Shown here: positions 35,361 to 46,640 of the stretch, in pieces
Position numbering within the stretch: the stretch's first letter is position 1
How the letters are laid out: the number at the start of each line of letters is the position of its first letter
NCBI GenBank assembly: GCA_949710005.1
Contig: OX453276.1
Coordinates: 31,478,591-31,542,590, forward strand
Length of the DNA: 64,000 nucleotides
From: Ricordea florida
Lineage: Eukaryota; Cnidaria; Anthozoa; Corallimorpharia; Ricordeidae
Reading direction: 5' to 3'
Notes under the pieces: model-generated
Databases searched by the model: none
Seen by the model: the letters and a program-made list of their open reading frames with translations, nothing else
What the model was told of the DNA's origin: nothing
Made by a program: the position numbers and the translations under genes

Positions 35361-35648
35361 GGCTGTCGGACACGGAGTATTTTAATAAAGTTATGCGTCC
35401 GACAGCTCCAGTAAAGAGTGAAAATCAAGTCCCATGTAGATTTCAACTTCGCTATAGAGTGCCGGGGCCGGGGCTCTACTAGATAATTTACATGAAGATT
35501 TGTAGCGGTCATCTTGTGCAACTGGACCTTCTCATTAATACTATTAAGTTTAAGTTGGAAAGGACTACATACATTTGCTGTAATTTTCAGAAATTTATCG
35601 ACTGTCGGACACGGACCTCAGCCGACTGTCGGACACGGAGACATTTCG
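35361..35648 (-). repeat. Right TIR of the element carrying Element 2
   Basis: Inverse of 17774-18064. The 360 bp before it (34995-35360) are unique inner sequence of that element with one extra CGACTGTCGGACACGGAG motif at 35170 and no gene. Confidence 0.85.
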
Positions 35649-35657
35649 TAAAATTTA
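35649..35657. repeat. 9-bp target duplication TAAAATTTA (right)
   Basis: See 17765-17773. Confidence 0.75.
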
Positions 35658-38599
35658 ATTACAGACAGAGCTTGATTCAAGTTCTTTGTTTTCAAACTGG
35701 TTGGTAAGATGCAATTCTTTTACTGCATAAGAATGACAGAAATTTTCTAATTACTGAATCTAAAGGACCTACAGCTGTCAGTTGTGTAAGAGCATTAATT
35801 TTTTATCTGCAGATTTTGCGCACATTCCGGATTGCGGGGAGTTATTTTTTAGCGCTTACTTATTCAGTATAGTATCTCAGTGTGTTATGGCCTTCACAGC
35901 CAGACGGATTTTTGGCTTTTTAAATTCTGCTTTGTCAAAGCTTAATGTAATATCAGTCAGAGCCTCATACCTTTAAGTTTCAAGAGATTAGTGAGCTGAA
36001 AGTCTTTTACTCGTAAAAATCACCGTATTTTTTTCAAACTGCATACAAAGCACCTAAAGCTATTAGTTATATGAGTATCATTTTTTATCTGCAGCTTTTG
36101 TGCACATCGGGTTTCGGAGAGTTATTTCAGAGTGGTAAGTTATTCAGTCTTACTAGTATCTGTTATGGCCTTGACACCCAGTCTGATATGATTTAATTTG
36201 TCGCCCTCACCATGGCTCCAATATTTAAGGTGTTGCTAGTGGCGCTGTAATGTGCTAACGTGTATTGACTAAAACTCGTTGATATCAACTCAAGTTCCAC
36301 TGTTTCAATTTGCTCAGTGAAGTTGTTGTCAAGAGGCCTGCTGACCTGGCAATGAGCCGCGAGTGACGAACATCGATCTGCTTTTATGGCCTCTGACTAC
36401 TACATCAAAAATATCTCAAAAATAGCAACAGTTTGTTAAGTTTTGATCACAAGTGTTCTTGGTTTTGTTGTCCTATTTAGTCTGAGTAAGTAATAACTGG
36501 GTATCATTGTGGTATGGCGTTTCAAATATAAAACAATAAGGAGACTCGATTAGGAGCAAAAAAGCCTTCTTTGTGTAAATTATCTCTCAGTTTTTCTGTT
36601 TCTTTTCAAAGTGGACAACTTCACAATCTTTGTTGAGAAGTGAACGACGTTTATATAGCAACTTATGAAACAACAGATAAGCTGCGATTTGAGAATGGCG
36701 TGAGAATAAATTCAACTGATTAGAGCGTGTTTATTCTGCACGAGATCAAAACTGGAACACGATTCATTGGAGCGTGATGGAACATTCCAGACTTTGATTC
36801 TTTTTTCCTTGTTTCTGACCGAAAACCGTGTAAATCACTGTTAGGGATGCGATGCTTCTTACGAGAAAAACTATTTTCTATTAAACCAGTACTCGAAGCC
36901 ATAAATTTGTTAAGATGACAATTGTCTTTCCTTTTTAACTCGTGAATAGCTAAAGCTATGAGTGAGCATACACAGGAAGTGAGCAGAGTACACATGGCGT
37001 GATTTTTTCATGCTAGACAAGTCATTTCACGTGATAGACACAGATATAGTTTTCACGGGAACTCCCTTAAGTGATTTAAAATCTGTTTATCTGCTCTATC
37101 ACTTTTTAATATTGTTCCGTTTTTATACTTTGATTGCTCAGTTTATTTTCCTTGAATTTCTAGCTTTACTCCCATGCTGCATTCTGGTTTTGAGTTAAAA
37201 CTGTTAAGTCTGTTTAAAAGAGGTTCAGTAATAAACACGTGGTCTAATGTCCACTTGCTCTAAAAATAACCAAGGAATTTTCACGATGCGTCAGCACATT
37301 TTATAAATGCTGAGCGCAGTGAGTTGCATGTGCAGTGAGTTAGCAGAGAGTGGTTTATACTGAAAATTCTACAAACGGTGTAGAGAATTGACATCCTTTT
37401 TCATTAACTTACGTTAAGTGATTCAGTCAAATATCTGTGTTATTGACCTCTACATTCAGTGGGATACGTTATTTGTAGCCTTTACTATAGCTGCCATATT
37501 GCAGGCATAACAATTCTATATTTCCATGTAGTATTTTCAAAGTTTTTCGTTTTAACCAGGTTGCAAATGACCGGGGATTGTTCCGATTCATCACTTCATT
37601 ACAACATTTATATTCTGCTTTTCCAAACTTAATGTAATAGTAGTCAGAGCCTCATACCTTTAAGTTTCAAGAGATTGGTGAGCTGAACTCATAACAATCA
37701 CCGCACTTTTTCTTAAAACTGGATATGCTTTGGCCTCTGACTACTAGATCAAAAATATCTCAAAAATAGCAACAGCCTGTTAAGTTTTGATCACAAGTTT
37801 TCTTGGTTTTGTTGTTCTATTTAATGTGAGTGAGTAATGTCTTGATATTGTTGTGTTATGTTGTGTTAAAATATAAAACGATACAGAGATTGGATCAGGA
37901 GCACAAAGGCCTTGACTTTATGCAAATTTCTCACGTTCTTCTGTTTCTTGTTGAAGTGGAGAAGTCCACAATCTTTATTGAGAAGTTCACGTCGTTTATA
38001 TAGCAACTTATTAAAAAACAGATAAGCATCGAATTGAGAATGGCGTGAGAAAAAAAACTACTGAATAGAGCGTGTTTATTCTGCACGATATCAAAACAGG
38101 AAGACTGCGCATTAGAGTGTGATAGAACATTCCAGACTTTGATTCTTTTGTTCACTGTTTCTGACCGAAAACCGTGTAAATCACTGTTAGGGATGCGATG
38201 CTTCTTACGAGAAAAACTATTTCCTATTAAACTAGTACTCGAAGGCATAAATTTGATAAGGTGACACTTGTCTTTCCTTTTCAACTTGTCAGCGCCTCGT
38301 ACCTTTAAGTTTCAAGAGATTGGTGAGCTGAAAGTCTTTTACCCATAAAAATCACCGCATTTTTCTTCAAACTGGATACAACGCACCTAAAGCTATTAGT
38401 TATATAAGTATCATTTTTTTTTCTGCAGGTTTTTTGAACCTTGGAGTTTTTTGCAGTTGTTTCATAGCGGTAAGTTATTCAGTCTAGTTTATGGCCTTCA
38501 CACCCAGTCTGATATGATTTAATTTGTCGCCCTCACCATGGCTCCAATATTTTAGGTGTTGCTAGTGGTGCTGTAATCTGCTAACGTGTATTGACTAAA

Positions 38600-39126
38600 G
38601 ACCTGTTCACATGGAGGTGGGGGACCCCGGGTAGGTGAGGTACCCCACGTACCCGTGGTGAAGAAAACTTGTCTTCACATGCAACCCAGCGAGGTGGGGT
38701 GAGGTTTAAAATGCTATCGTGCAGTGACAAAGTACGCACATAAACAAAGATGGGGACAAAACAGTGGGAAACGCAATTTTCCGCTATCGGTTTCCAAATT
38801 GTCGCGGGCACTGTCAAGTTCAGGGTTTTCGAGTTGTTTGAGTTTATGTCGTCGAAAGAACTCGCCACGCTGGTAGTGGTTGGCAGCCATGTTTTTTTGG
38901 CGGGCTTTGCGCAATTTGGATTTTATTACCCCGGCTAGGCGGGTTACCCCACTCTCGAGCTTTCACATGGAGAAAACTCACCCCATCTAGGCGGGTTACC
39001 CGGCCTGGCTAGCCGGGTTACCCGCCTAGCTGGGGTACCCCACCTCGCATGTGAACGCAATCAAGGAAAAAAGAGAGATTGTATGAAAGATTGGTAACCT
39101 CACCCCCACCTCCATGTGAACAGGAC
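38600..39126. mobile_element. 527-bp MITE with 22-bp TIRs
   Basis: Ends CCTGTTCACATGGAGGTGGG and its inverse; flanked by CTAAA on both sides. Sister R units run without the insert at this point (for example 36257 onward). The inside is rich in GGTACCCC/CTAGGCGGGTTACCC palindromes and holds no ORF of interest. Confidence 0.85.
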
Positions 39127-39872
39127 CTAAAACTCGTTGATATCAACTCAAGATCGACTGTTTCAATTTGCTCAGTGAAGTTGTTGTCAAGAGGCCTGCT
39201 GACCTGGCAATGAGCCGCGAGTGACGAACATCGATCTGCTTTTATGGCCTCTGACTACTACATCAAAAATATCTCAAAAATAGCAACAGTTTATTAAGGT
39301 TTGATCACAAGTATTCTTGGTTTTGTTGTCCTATTTAGTCTGAGTAAGTAATAACTGGGTATGATGGTGTTATGGCGTTCCAAATATAAAACAGTAAGGA
39401 GACTCGATTAGGAGCAGAAAAGCCTTCTCTGTATAAATAATCTCTCAGTTTTTCTGTTTCTTTTCAAAGTGGACAAGTTCACAATCTGTGTTGAGAAGTG
39501 AGCGACGTTTATATAGCAACTTATTAAACAACAGATAAGCTGCGAATTGAGAATGGCGTGAGAATAAGTTCAACTGAATAGAGGCTGTTTATTCTGCTCG
39601 AGATCAAAACAGGAACACGATTCATTGGAGCGTGATGGAACATTCAAGACTTTGATTCTTTTGTTCATTGTTTCTAACCGAAAACCGTGTAAATCACTGT
39701 CGTGAAGGCAATGCTCATAACAAGAGAAACTATTTCCTACTAAACTAGTACTCGAAGCCATGAATTTGTTAAGATAACAATTGTCTTTCCTTAGTTTAAC
39801 TCGTGAATAGCTAAAACTATGAGTGAGCATACACAGGAAGTGAGCAGAGTACACATGGCGTGATTTGTTTAC

Positions 39873-41693
39873 GTGCTAGACAAGTCATTTCACGTGATAG
39901 ACACAGATATAGTTTTCACGGGGAGTCCTTTAAGTCATAAATCTGTTTATCTTCTCTATCACATTTTAATTTTGTTCCATTTTTATACTTTGATTGTTCA
40001 GTTTATTTTCCTTGAAATTCTGATTATTTTTAGCTTTACTCCCATGCTGCATTCTGGTTTTGAGTAACAACAGTTCTTTTCAGAACTACCCTCACCCGGA
40101 CGATCAAACTAGACGAACTACTGTTAAGTATGTTGTAATAAACGGCATGTGGTCTAATGTCCACTTGCTCTAAAAATAACCAAGGAATTTTAACGATGCG
40201 TCAGCACATTTTATAAATGCTGAGCGCAGTGAGTTGTAAGTGCAGTGAGGTTGCATACCTTTAAGTTTCAAGAGATTGGTGAGCTGAAAGTTATTTACCC
40301 ATAAAAATCACCGCATTTTTCTTAAAACTGCATATAAAGCACCTAAAGCTATTAGTTATATGAGTATCATTTTTTATTTGCAGCATTTGTGCACATCGGG
40401 ATTCCACAAAGTTTTTTCAGAGCGGTAAGTTATTCAGTCTAGTAACTGTGTTATGGCCTTAACGCCCAGTCTGATATGAGTTAATTTGTTGCCCTCACCA
40501 TGGCTCCAATACTTTAAGTGTTGCTAGTGGCGCTGTAAACTGGTAGTGTGTATTGACTAAAACTCGTGGATATCAGCTCAAGTTCGACTGTTTCAATTTG
40601 GTCAGTGAAGTTGTTGTCAAGGAACCTGACCTAGTAATGAGTAGGCCCCTTTAGGGGGGGTCTGAATATCCCGTATCCCATTAATTCCTGTAGTTTGTAT
40701 CCCTATAACTCAAGTTAATACTGATGACGTCACTGCATGTGATATGTCGGAAAAAAATCTGTCGTGGGGGGGGGGGGTGGGGGGTGTTAAGAGTGGTAAC
40801 ATTGTCAGTATTTCATGGGTAAATACATTAATTCGCAGTTTCAAGTAATTTTTTTTACTTTTCGCGTCTTTCATATTGATCAGTTAACCTGTTTTATTCT
40901 GTCAAAAAAGAAAACTTTGACGTTCGATATCCCACTATCTCTTTTCTAAATATCCTATATCCCTATAATTTTTGCCCGAAATATCTCGTATCCCTATAAT
41001 TCTTTTCGCAAATATCCCGTATCCCTAAAACCCCTAATGGGGCCTCAATGAGCCGCGAGTGACGAACATTGATCTACTAGATCAAAAATATCTCAATAAT
41101 AGCAACAGTTTATTAAGTTTTGATCACAAGTATTCTTGGTTTTGTTGTCCTATTTAGTCTGAGTAAGTAATAACTGGGTATCATGGTGGTATGGCGTTCC
41201 AAATATAAAACAGTAAGGAGACTCGATTAGGAGCAGAAAAGCCTTCTCTGTATAAATATTATCTCTCAGTTTTTCTGTTACTTTTCAAAGTGGACAAGTT
41301 CACAATCTGTGTTGAGAAGTGAGCGACGTTTATATAGCAACTCATAAAACAACAGATAGCTGCGAATTGAGAATGGCGTGAGAATAAATTCAACTGAATA
41401 GAGGGTGTTTATTCTGCTAGAGATCAAGACAGGAACACGATTCATTGGAACGTAATGGAACATTAAAAGACTTTGATTCTTTTGTTCATTGTTTCTAACC
41501 GAAAACCGTGTAAATCACTGTCGTGAAGGCAATGCTCATAACAAGAGAAACTGTTTCCCACTAAACTAGTACTCGAAGCCATGAATTTGTTAAAATGACA
41601 ATTGTCTTTCCTTAGTTTAACTTGTGAATAGCTAAAACTATGAGTGAGCATACACAGGAAGTGAGCAGAGTACACATGGCGTGATTTGTTCAC
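39873..41693 (+). repeat. Tandem duplication, copy 1 (1,821 bp)
   Basis: Nearly identical to 41694-43513, including the inserted MITE and the G-run. Only a few substitutions were seen. Confidence 0.9.
40642..41046. mobile_element. 405-bp MITE, copy 1
   Basis: TIRs AGGCCCCTTTAGGGG and AGGCCCCATTAGGGG (inverse), target duplication AATGAG at 40636-40641 and 41047-41052. It contains repeated CCCGTATCCCTATAA-type minisatellite pieces and a long G-run. Other R units lack it. Confidence 0.82.
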
Positions 41694-43513
41694 GTGCTAG
41701 ACAAGTCATTTCACGTGATAGACACAGATATAGTTTTCACGGGGAGTCCTTTAAGTCATAAATCTGTTTATCTTCTCTATCACATTTTAATTTTGTTCCA
41801 TTTTTATACTTTGATTGTTCAGTTTATTTTCCTTGAAATTCTGATTATTTTTAGCTTTACTCCCATGCTGCATTCTGGTTTTGAGTAACAACAGTTCTTT
41901 TCAGAACTACCCTCACCCGGACGATCAAACTAGACGAACTACTGTTAAGTATGTTGTAATAAACGGCATGTGGTCTAATGTCCACTTGCTCTAAAAATAA
42001 CCAAGGAATTTTAACGATGCGTCAGCACATTTTATAAATGCTGAGCGCAGTGAGTTGTAAGTGCAGTGAGGTTGCATACCTTTAAGTTTCAAGAGATTGG
42101 TGAGCTGAAAGTTATTTACCCATAAAAATCACCGCATTTTTCTTAAAACTGCATATAAAGCACCTAAAGCTATTAGTTATATGAGTATCATTTTTTATTT
42201 GCAGCATTTGTGCACATCGGGATTCCACAAAGTTTTTTCAGAGCGGTAAGTTATTCAGTCTAGTAACTGTGTTATGGCCTTAACGCCCAGTCTGATATGA
42301 GTTAATTTGTTGCCCTCACCATGGCTCCAATACTTTAAGTGTTGCTAGTGGCGCTGTAAACTGGTAGTGTGTATTGACTAAAACTCGTGGATATCAGCTC
42401 AAGTTCGACTGTTTCAATTTGGTCAGTGAAGTTGTTGTCAAGGAACCTGACCTAGTAATGAGTAGGCCCCTTTAGGGGGGGTCTGAATATCCCGTATCCC
42501 ATTAATTCCTGTAGTTTGTATCCCTATAACTCAAGTTAATACTGATGACGTCACTGCATGTGATATGTCGGAAAAAAATCTGTCGTGGGGGGGGGGGTGG
42601 GGGGTGTTAAGAGTGGTAACATTGTCAGTATTTCATGGGTAAATACATTAATTCGCAGTTTCAAGTAATTTTTTTTACTTTTCGCGTCTTTCATATTGAT
42701 CAGTTAACCTGTTTTATTCTGTCAAAAAAGAAAACTTTGACGTTCGATATCCCACTATCTCTTTTCTAAATATCCTATATCCCTATAATTTTTGCCCGAA
42801 ATATCCCGTATCCCTATAATTCTTTTCGCAAATATCCCGTATCCCTAAAACCCCTAATGGGGCCTCAATGAGCCGCGAGTGACGAACATTGATCTACTAG
42901 ATCAAAAATATCTCAATAATAGCAACAGTTTATTAAGTTTTGATCACAAGTATTCTTGGTTTTGTTGTCCTATTTAGTCTGAGTAAGTAATAACTGGGTA
43001 TCATGGTGGTATGGCGTTCCAAATATAAAACAGTAAGGAGACTCGATTAGGAGCAGAAAAGCCTTCTCTGTATAAATATTATCTCTCAGTTTTTCTGTTA
43101 CTTTTCAAAGTGGACAAGTTCACAATCTGTGTTGAGAAGTGAGCGACGTTTATATAGCAACTCATAAAACAACAGATAGCTGCGAATTGAGAATGGCGTG
43201 AGAATAAATTCAACTGAATAGAGGGTGTTTATTCTGCTAGAGATCAAGACAGGAACACGATTCATTGGAACGTAATGGAACATTAAAAGACTTTGATTCT
43301 TTTGTTCATTGTTTCTAACCGAAAACCGTGTAAATCACTGTCGTGAAGGCAATGCTCATAACAAGAGAAACTGTTTCCCACTAAACTAGTACTCGAAGCC
43401 ATGAATTTGTTAAAATGACAATTGTCTTTCCTTAGTTTAACTTGTGAATAGCTAAAACTATGAGTGAGCATACACAGGAAGTGAGCAGAGTACAAATGGC
43501 GTGATTTTTTCAC
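41694..43513 (+). repeat. Tandem duplication, copy 2 (1,820 bp)
   Basis: See 39873-41693; one G fewer in the G-run accounts for the length difference. Confidence 0.9.
42463..42866. mobile_element. 404-bp MITE, copy 2
   Basis: Same insertion as 40642-41046, duplicated with its unit, so the MITE is older than the tandem duplication. Confidence 0.82.
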
Positions 43514-43565
43514 CCGCTAGACTAGTCATTTCACGTGATAGACACAGATATAGTTTTCACGGGGG

Positions 43566-43867
43566 CTCCGCTCATCATCATCATCAATCTTTATTTAAAC
43601 ACGGCGTTAAACATCAGGAAAAATACAATTGTGTAAAAAAGATATCAATACACAGTAAGATAACAATATAAAACGCCCCGAACCCGAAACCCAATATAAC
43701 TTTATATACAAATACTATATTAAAAGAAACTGGGAGGAATATTAATATAAAAATATACATAAATTAAAGCCTGGTTTCCATGAAAACCGTGTCTAAGTTA
43801 GATAGTTTGTCAGAGAAATTGCTTGCCTAGCCTGAGAGGGTAAGCTGTTCCACTAGTTCCACTGGTT
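43566..43867 (-). mobile_element. 5'-truncated LINE 3' end inserted in an R unit
   Basis: About 300 bp interrupt the R sequence. Reading on the minus strand it ends TTTAAATAAAG then a (GAT)n tail (43573-43586), the usual 3' end of CR1/L2-type LINEs. No coding part remains. Confidence 0.65.
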
Positions 43868-44157
43868 TATTTTCCTTGAATTTCTGATTATTTCTAGCTT
43901 TACTCCCATGCTGCATTCTGGTTTTAAGTTAAAACTGTTAAGTCTGTTTAAAAGAGGTTCAGCTCAGTCAAGTAATAAACATGTGGTCTAATGTCCACTT
44001 GCTCTAAAAATATCCAAGGAATTTTAACGATGCGTCAGCACATTTTATAAATGCTGAGCGCCAGTGAGTTGTAAGTGCAGTGAGTTAGCAGAGAGTGGTT
44101 TATACTGAACATTGTACAGACGGTATAGAGAATTAATGTAATATCAGTCCTCATACC

Positions 44158-45107
44158 CATAGCCAGAAATTCCGAACCAAAGTGGGCGGTGCTTATTTCT
44201 GTTACGCACCAGCACACATGATAACCTGTCAATAACGCTAGGGTGTGATTGGTCCATCTGTTAAAGGTCAACCAAAATGGCGTCGCGTAATAAAACTCAG
44301 AGAGGGTATTTATCCGAGCTAAATGCTAAATGCTGATGCCGACTTTTTTTTGCCAAAGAAAATAATTAAGTACACAAGGTCTACTTATTGGGAAGTCGAA
44401 AAGCTCGTCGAAAGACGTGAAAGAAATGGAGCGGTAAGTGTTTGGCTGTAGCGCATGATTTCTTTTTGCCCGAAAACCAACAAAAAAAAAATAATAATTC
44501 CAAAATTCCCTCCAAAAAAGCATTATCCACCGAGCCTCCAGCCTCGTAATCACACCATGTAGCTACCAGTCTTTTATCTGTCGTTGAGCTGATGGTATCA
44601 AAATGGCGATCGTTTTGGCACAGAATTTAGTACAATTACTGTTCGTGGATGCCTTCATACTTGCTGAAAGTAAGCTAAAAAAGCCGCAAGATTTTCGGGG
44701 TTTACAAAGTCTTTTTTGCCGTAAATGTGGAATACCATCTTTGAACTTAAATTATTTGATTGGGATGGATCGATTCCAGCAGACGATTTCAGCTGAGTCA
44801 AGATGTTGAAAGCGTCATTGACGAAGGTACGCGCCATTTTAGTGTGTTGTAAAGGGCATTTATTCGGAATAAAATAACCAAGAAAACCGCAACGAGTGTT
44901 TGATTTACCAAAACAAAATAATTATGCAATGAAAGTACTGATGCATATTATTCGATCTAACATTGGGATGGGGTTGTTGCATCGATTGTACGAATTTTAT
45001 AAGCTGGTTTTATATGAATCCCATACTGATCCTTCTCTCTTCAGCAAGTTTAATATTCTAAGTGTTACGGTCTATTGCACACGCCCGGTTCGAAATTTCT
45101 GGCTATG
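44158..45107. mobile_element. 950-bp non-autonomous DNA transposon
   Basis: Ends CATAGCCAGAAATTCCGAAC and CGAAATTTCTGGCTATG form ~21-bp TIRs with one mismatch. Removing it restores the R sequence CCTCATACC-TTTAAG exactly, with no target duplication left over. No transposase ORF. Confidence 0.8.
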
Positions 45108-46261
45108 TTTAAGTTTCAAGAGATTGGTGAGCTGAAAGTCTTTTACCCATAAAAATCACAGCATTTTTCTTCAAACTGCATATAAAGCACTTAAAGCTAT
45201 TAGTTATATGAGTATCATTTTTTATCTGCAGCATTTGTGCACATCGGGATTCCACGGAGTTTTTTTCAGAGCGGTAAGTTATTCAGTCTAGTATCTGTTA
45301 TGGCCTTCACACCCAGTCTGATATCATTTAATTTGTCGCCCGCACCATACCTCCAATATTTTAGGTGTTGCTAGTGGCGTGGTAATCTGCTAACGAGTAT
45401 TGACTAAAACTCGTTGATATCAACTCAAGTTCGACTGTTTCAATTTGTTCAGTAAAGTTGTTGTCAAGAGGCCTGCTGACCTGGCAATGAGCCGCGAGTG
45501 ACGAACATCGATCTGCTTTTATGGCCTCTGACTACTACATCAAAAATATCTCAAAAATAGCAACAGTTTATTAAGTTTTGATCACAAGTATTCTTGGTTT
45601 TGTTGCCCTATTCAGTCTGAGTGAGTAATAACTTGACATGGTCGCGTGTTATGGTGTTTTAAAATATAAAACGATACCGACATTTGATTTGATCAGGAGC
45701 ACAAGGGCGTAAAGACTCTATGCAAATTTCTCGCGTTTTTCTGTTTCTTGTTGAAGTGGACAAGTCCACAATCTTTGTTGAGAAGTTCACGACGTTTATA
45801 TAGCGACTTATTAAAGAACAGATAAGGAGCGAATTGAGAGTGGCGTGAGAATACATACAATTTAACAGGGTACGTGCATGTTTATTCTGCGCGAGATCAA
45901 AACCGGAACATGAAGCAATGGAGCGTGAAAGAATATTTCAGAATTTGATTCTTTTATTAACTCTTTTCCATCAAAAACCGTGTAAGTCACTTTAATGGAT
46001 GCGATGATCATGAGAAGAAGAACGATTTCCCACTACACTACTAGTCATTGTCACAGGGCATCAAATCTTACTCCTTGCTGCACTGAGTGTTAACAGCTTG
46101 GGTTTGCTTTGCTCTTACTAAATTGTGTGGGTGACTCACTCAGTCATATCGAGGCCGCACCTACTATAGACTACTTGGGAAAAACGTAGTGTACTAATTC
46201 AAGTTGTCAGTGATCTGAATAGTATAGTAATAACTAATGAAAATCAATAAAAGTTCTGCTA

Positions 46262-46640
46262 TATTGGACGTTTTTATCCTAGGCCAGGACGCATTACCCA
46301 TCTATCTCTGCTAGTAGAGGATTCCGCAGTCGATCCTGGCGAGAAGTTCCTATTTCTTGTCAGGGTCGACTGTGGACGCGTCTGCTAGCAGGGAATATCC
46401 GTCTACACGAACTTGGGCAAACATTCGTAATTCGTCTGGTTATGCGTCCAGGGAAAAACCTTAAGTAAAAGGTCGTTCAAGATGTATTACGAAGGGTAGT
46501 TCGTCTAGACGCATAATACGCCTTGTGCCCGTCTTTATACTAGGGACGCTTACCCAGAGGAACTACAAATGCTTTCCCAAGTTTATGTAATTCCAGACGG
46601 ATAATGCCCCCCTCCCCCACCCCCGTAGTATAAAAGCGGT
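46262..46640. repeat. Foldback sequence with long imperfect stem
   Basis: CTGCTAGTAG... at 46308 pairs with ...CTGCTAGCAG ending 46391 over a 38-nt imperfect stem. Outer pieces (GGACGCATTACC against the inverse of GGTTATGCGTCC) extend it. It looks like a foldback MITE. No gene. Confidence 0.55.

Larger units (their letters stand above)
17774..35648. mobile_element. TIR element with 9-bp target duplication, host of Element 2
   Basis: Its ends are inverted copies: 17774 to about 18064 matches 35648 back to about 35361 at roughly 95%. Both begin CGAAATGTCTCCGTGTCCGA. Flanking TAAAATTTA occurs on both sides. A 9-bp duplication with long TIRs suggests a Mutator-like (MULE) non-autonomous element; the class is an inference. 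Without Element 2 it is about 1.1 kb and has no ORF. The motif CTCCGTGTCCGACAGTCG or a near copy occurs seven times in its ends (17782, 17818, 18047, 35170, 35361, 35599, 35623), as expected of transposase-binding repeats. Confidence 0.75.
35658..46070. repeat. Array of divergent ~1.8-3 kb repeat units (R family)
   Basis: Several landmarks recur in the same order: CACCATGGCTCCAATA or near copies (36210, 38535, 40498, 42319, 45346), GTTTTGATCACAAG, and GTGATTTTTTCACG-like plus TGCTAGACAAGTCATTTCACG (36994, 39857, 41681, 43500). Unit spacing is 1.8-3.0 kb depending on inserted transposons. Units differ by substitutions and small indels, except for two near-identical ones. Short ORFs recur on the minus strand, but their frames are not kept between units, so no protein gene is called. 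Function unknown. Confidence 0.8.

Noticed and set aside
35062..35976. ORFs of 60-90 aa between Element 2 and the R array
   Set aside because: They lie in TIR and repeat DNA, have no family features, and the inverted TIR copy does not keep the same frames.
36720..43513. Recurring 61-117-aa minus-strand ORFs in R units (for example 36720, 37931, 39570, 41463, 43283)
   Set aside because: Frames shift and ends differ between units with no sign of protein-level conservation; they follow the DNA repeat.
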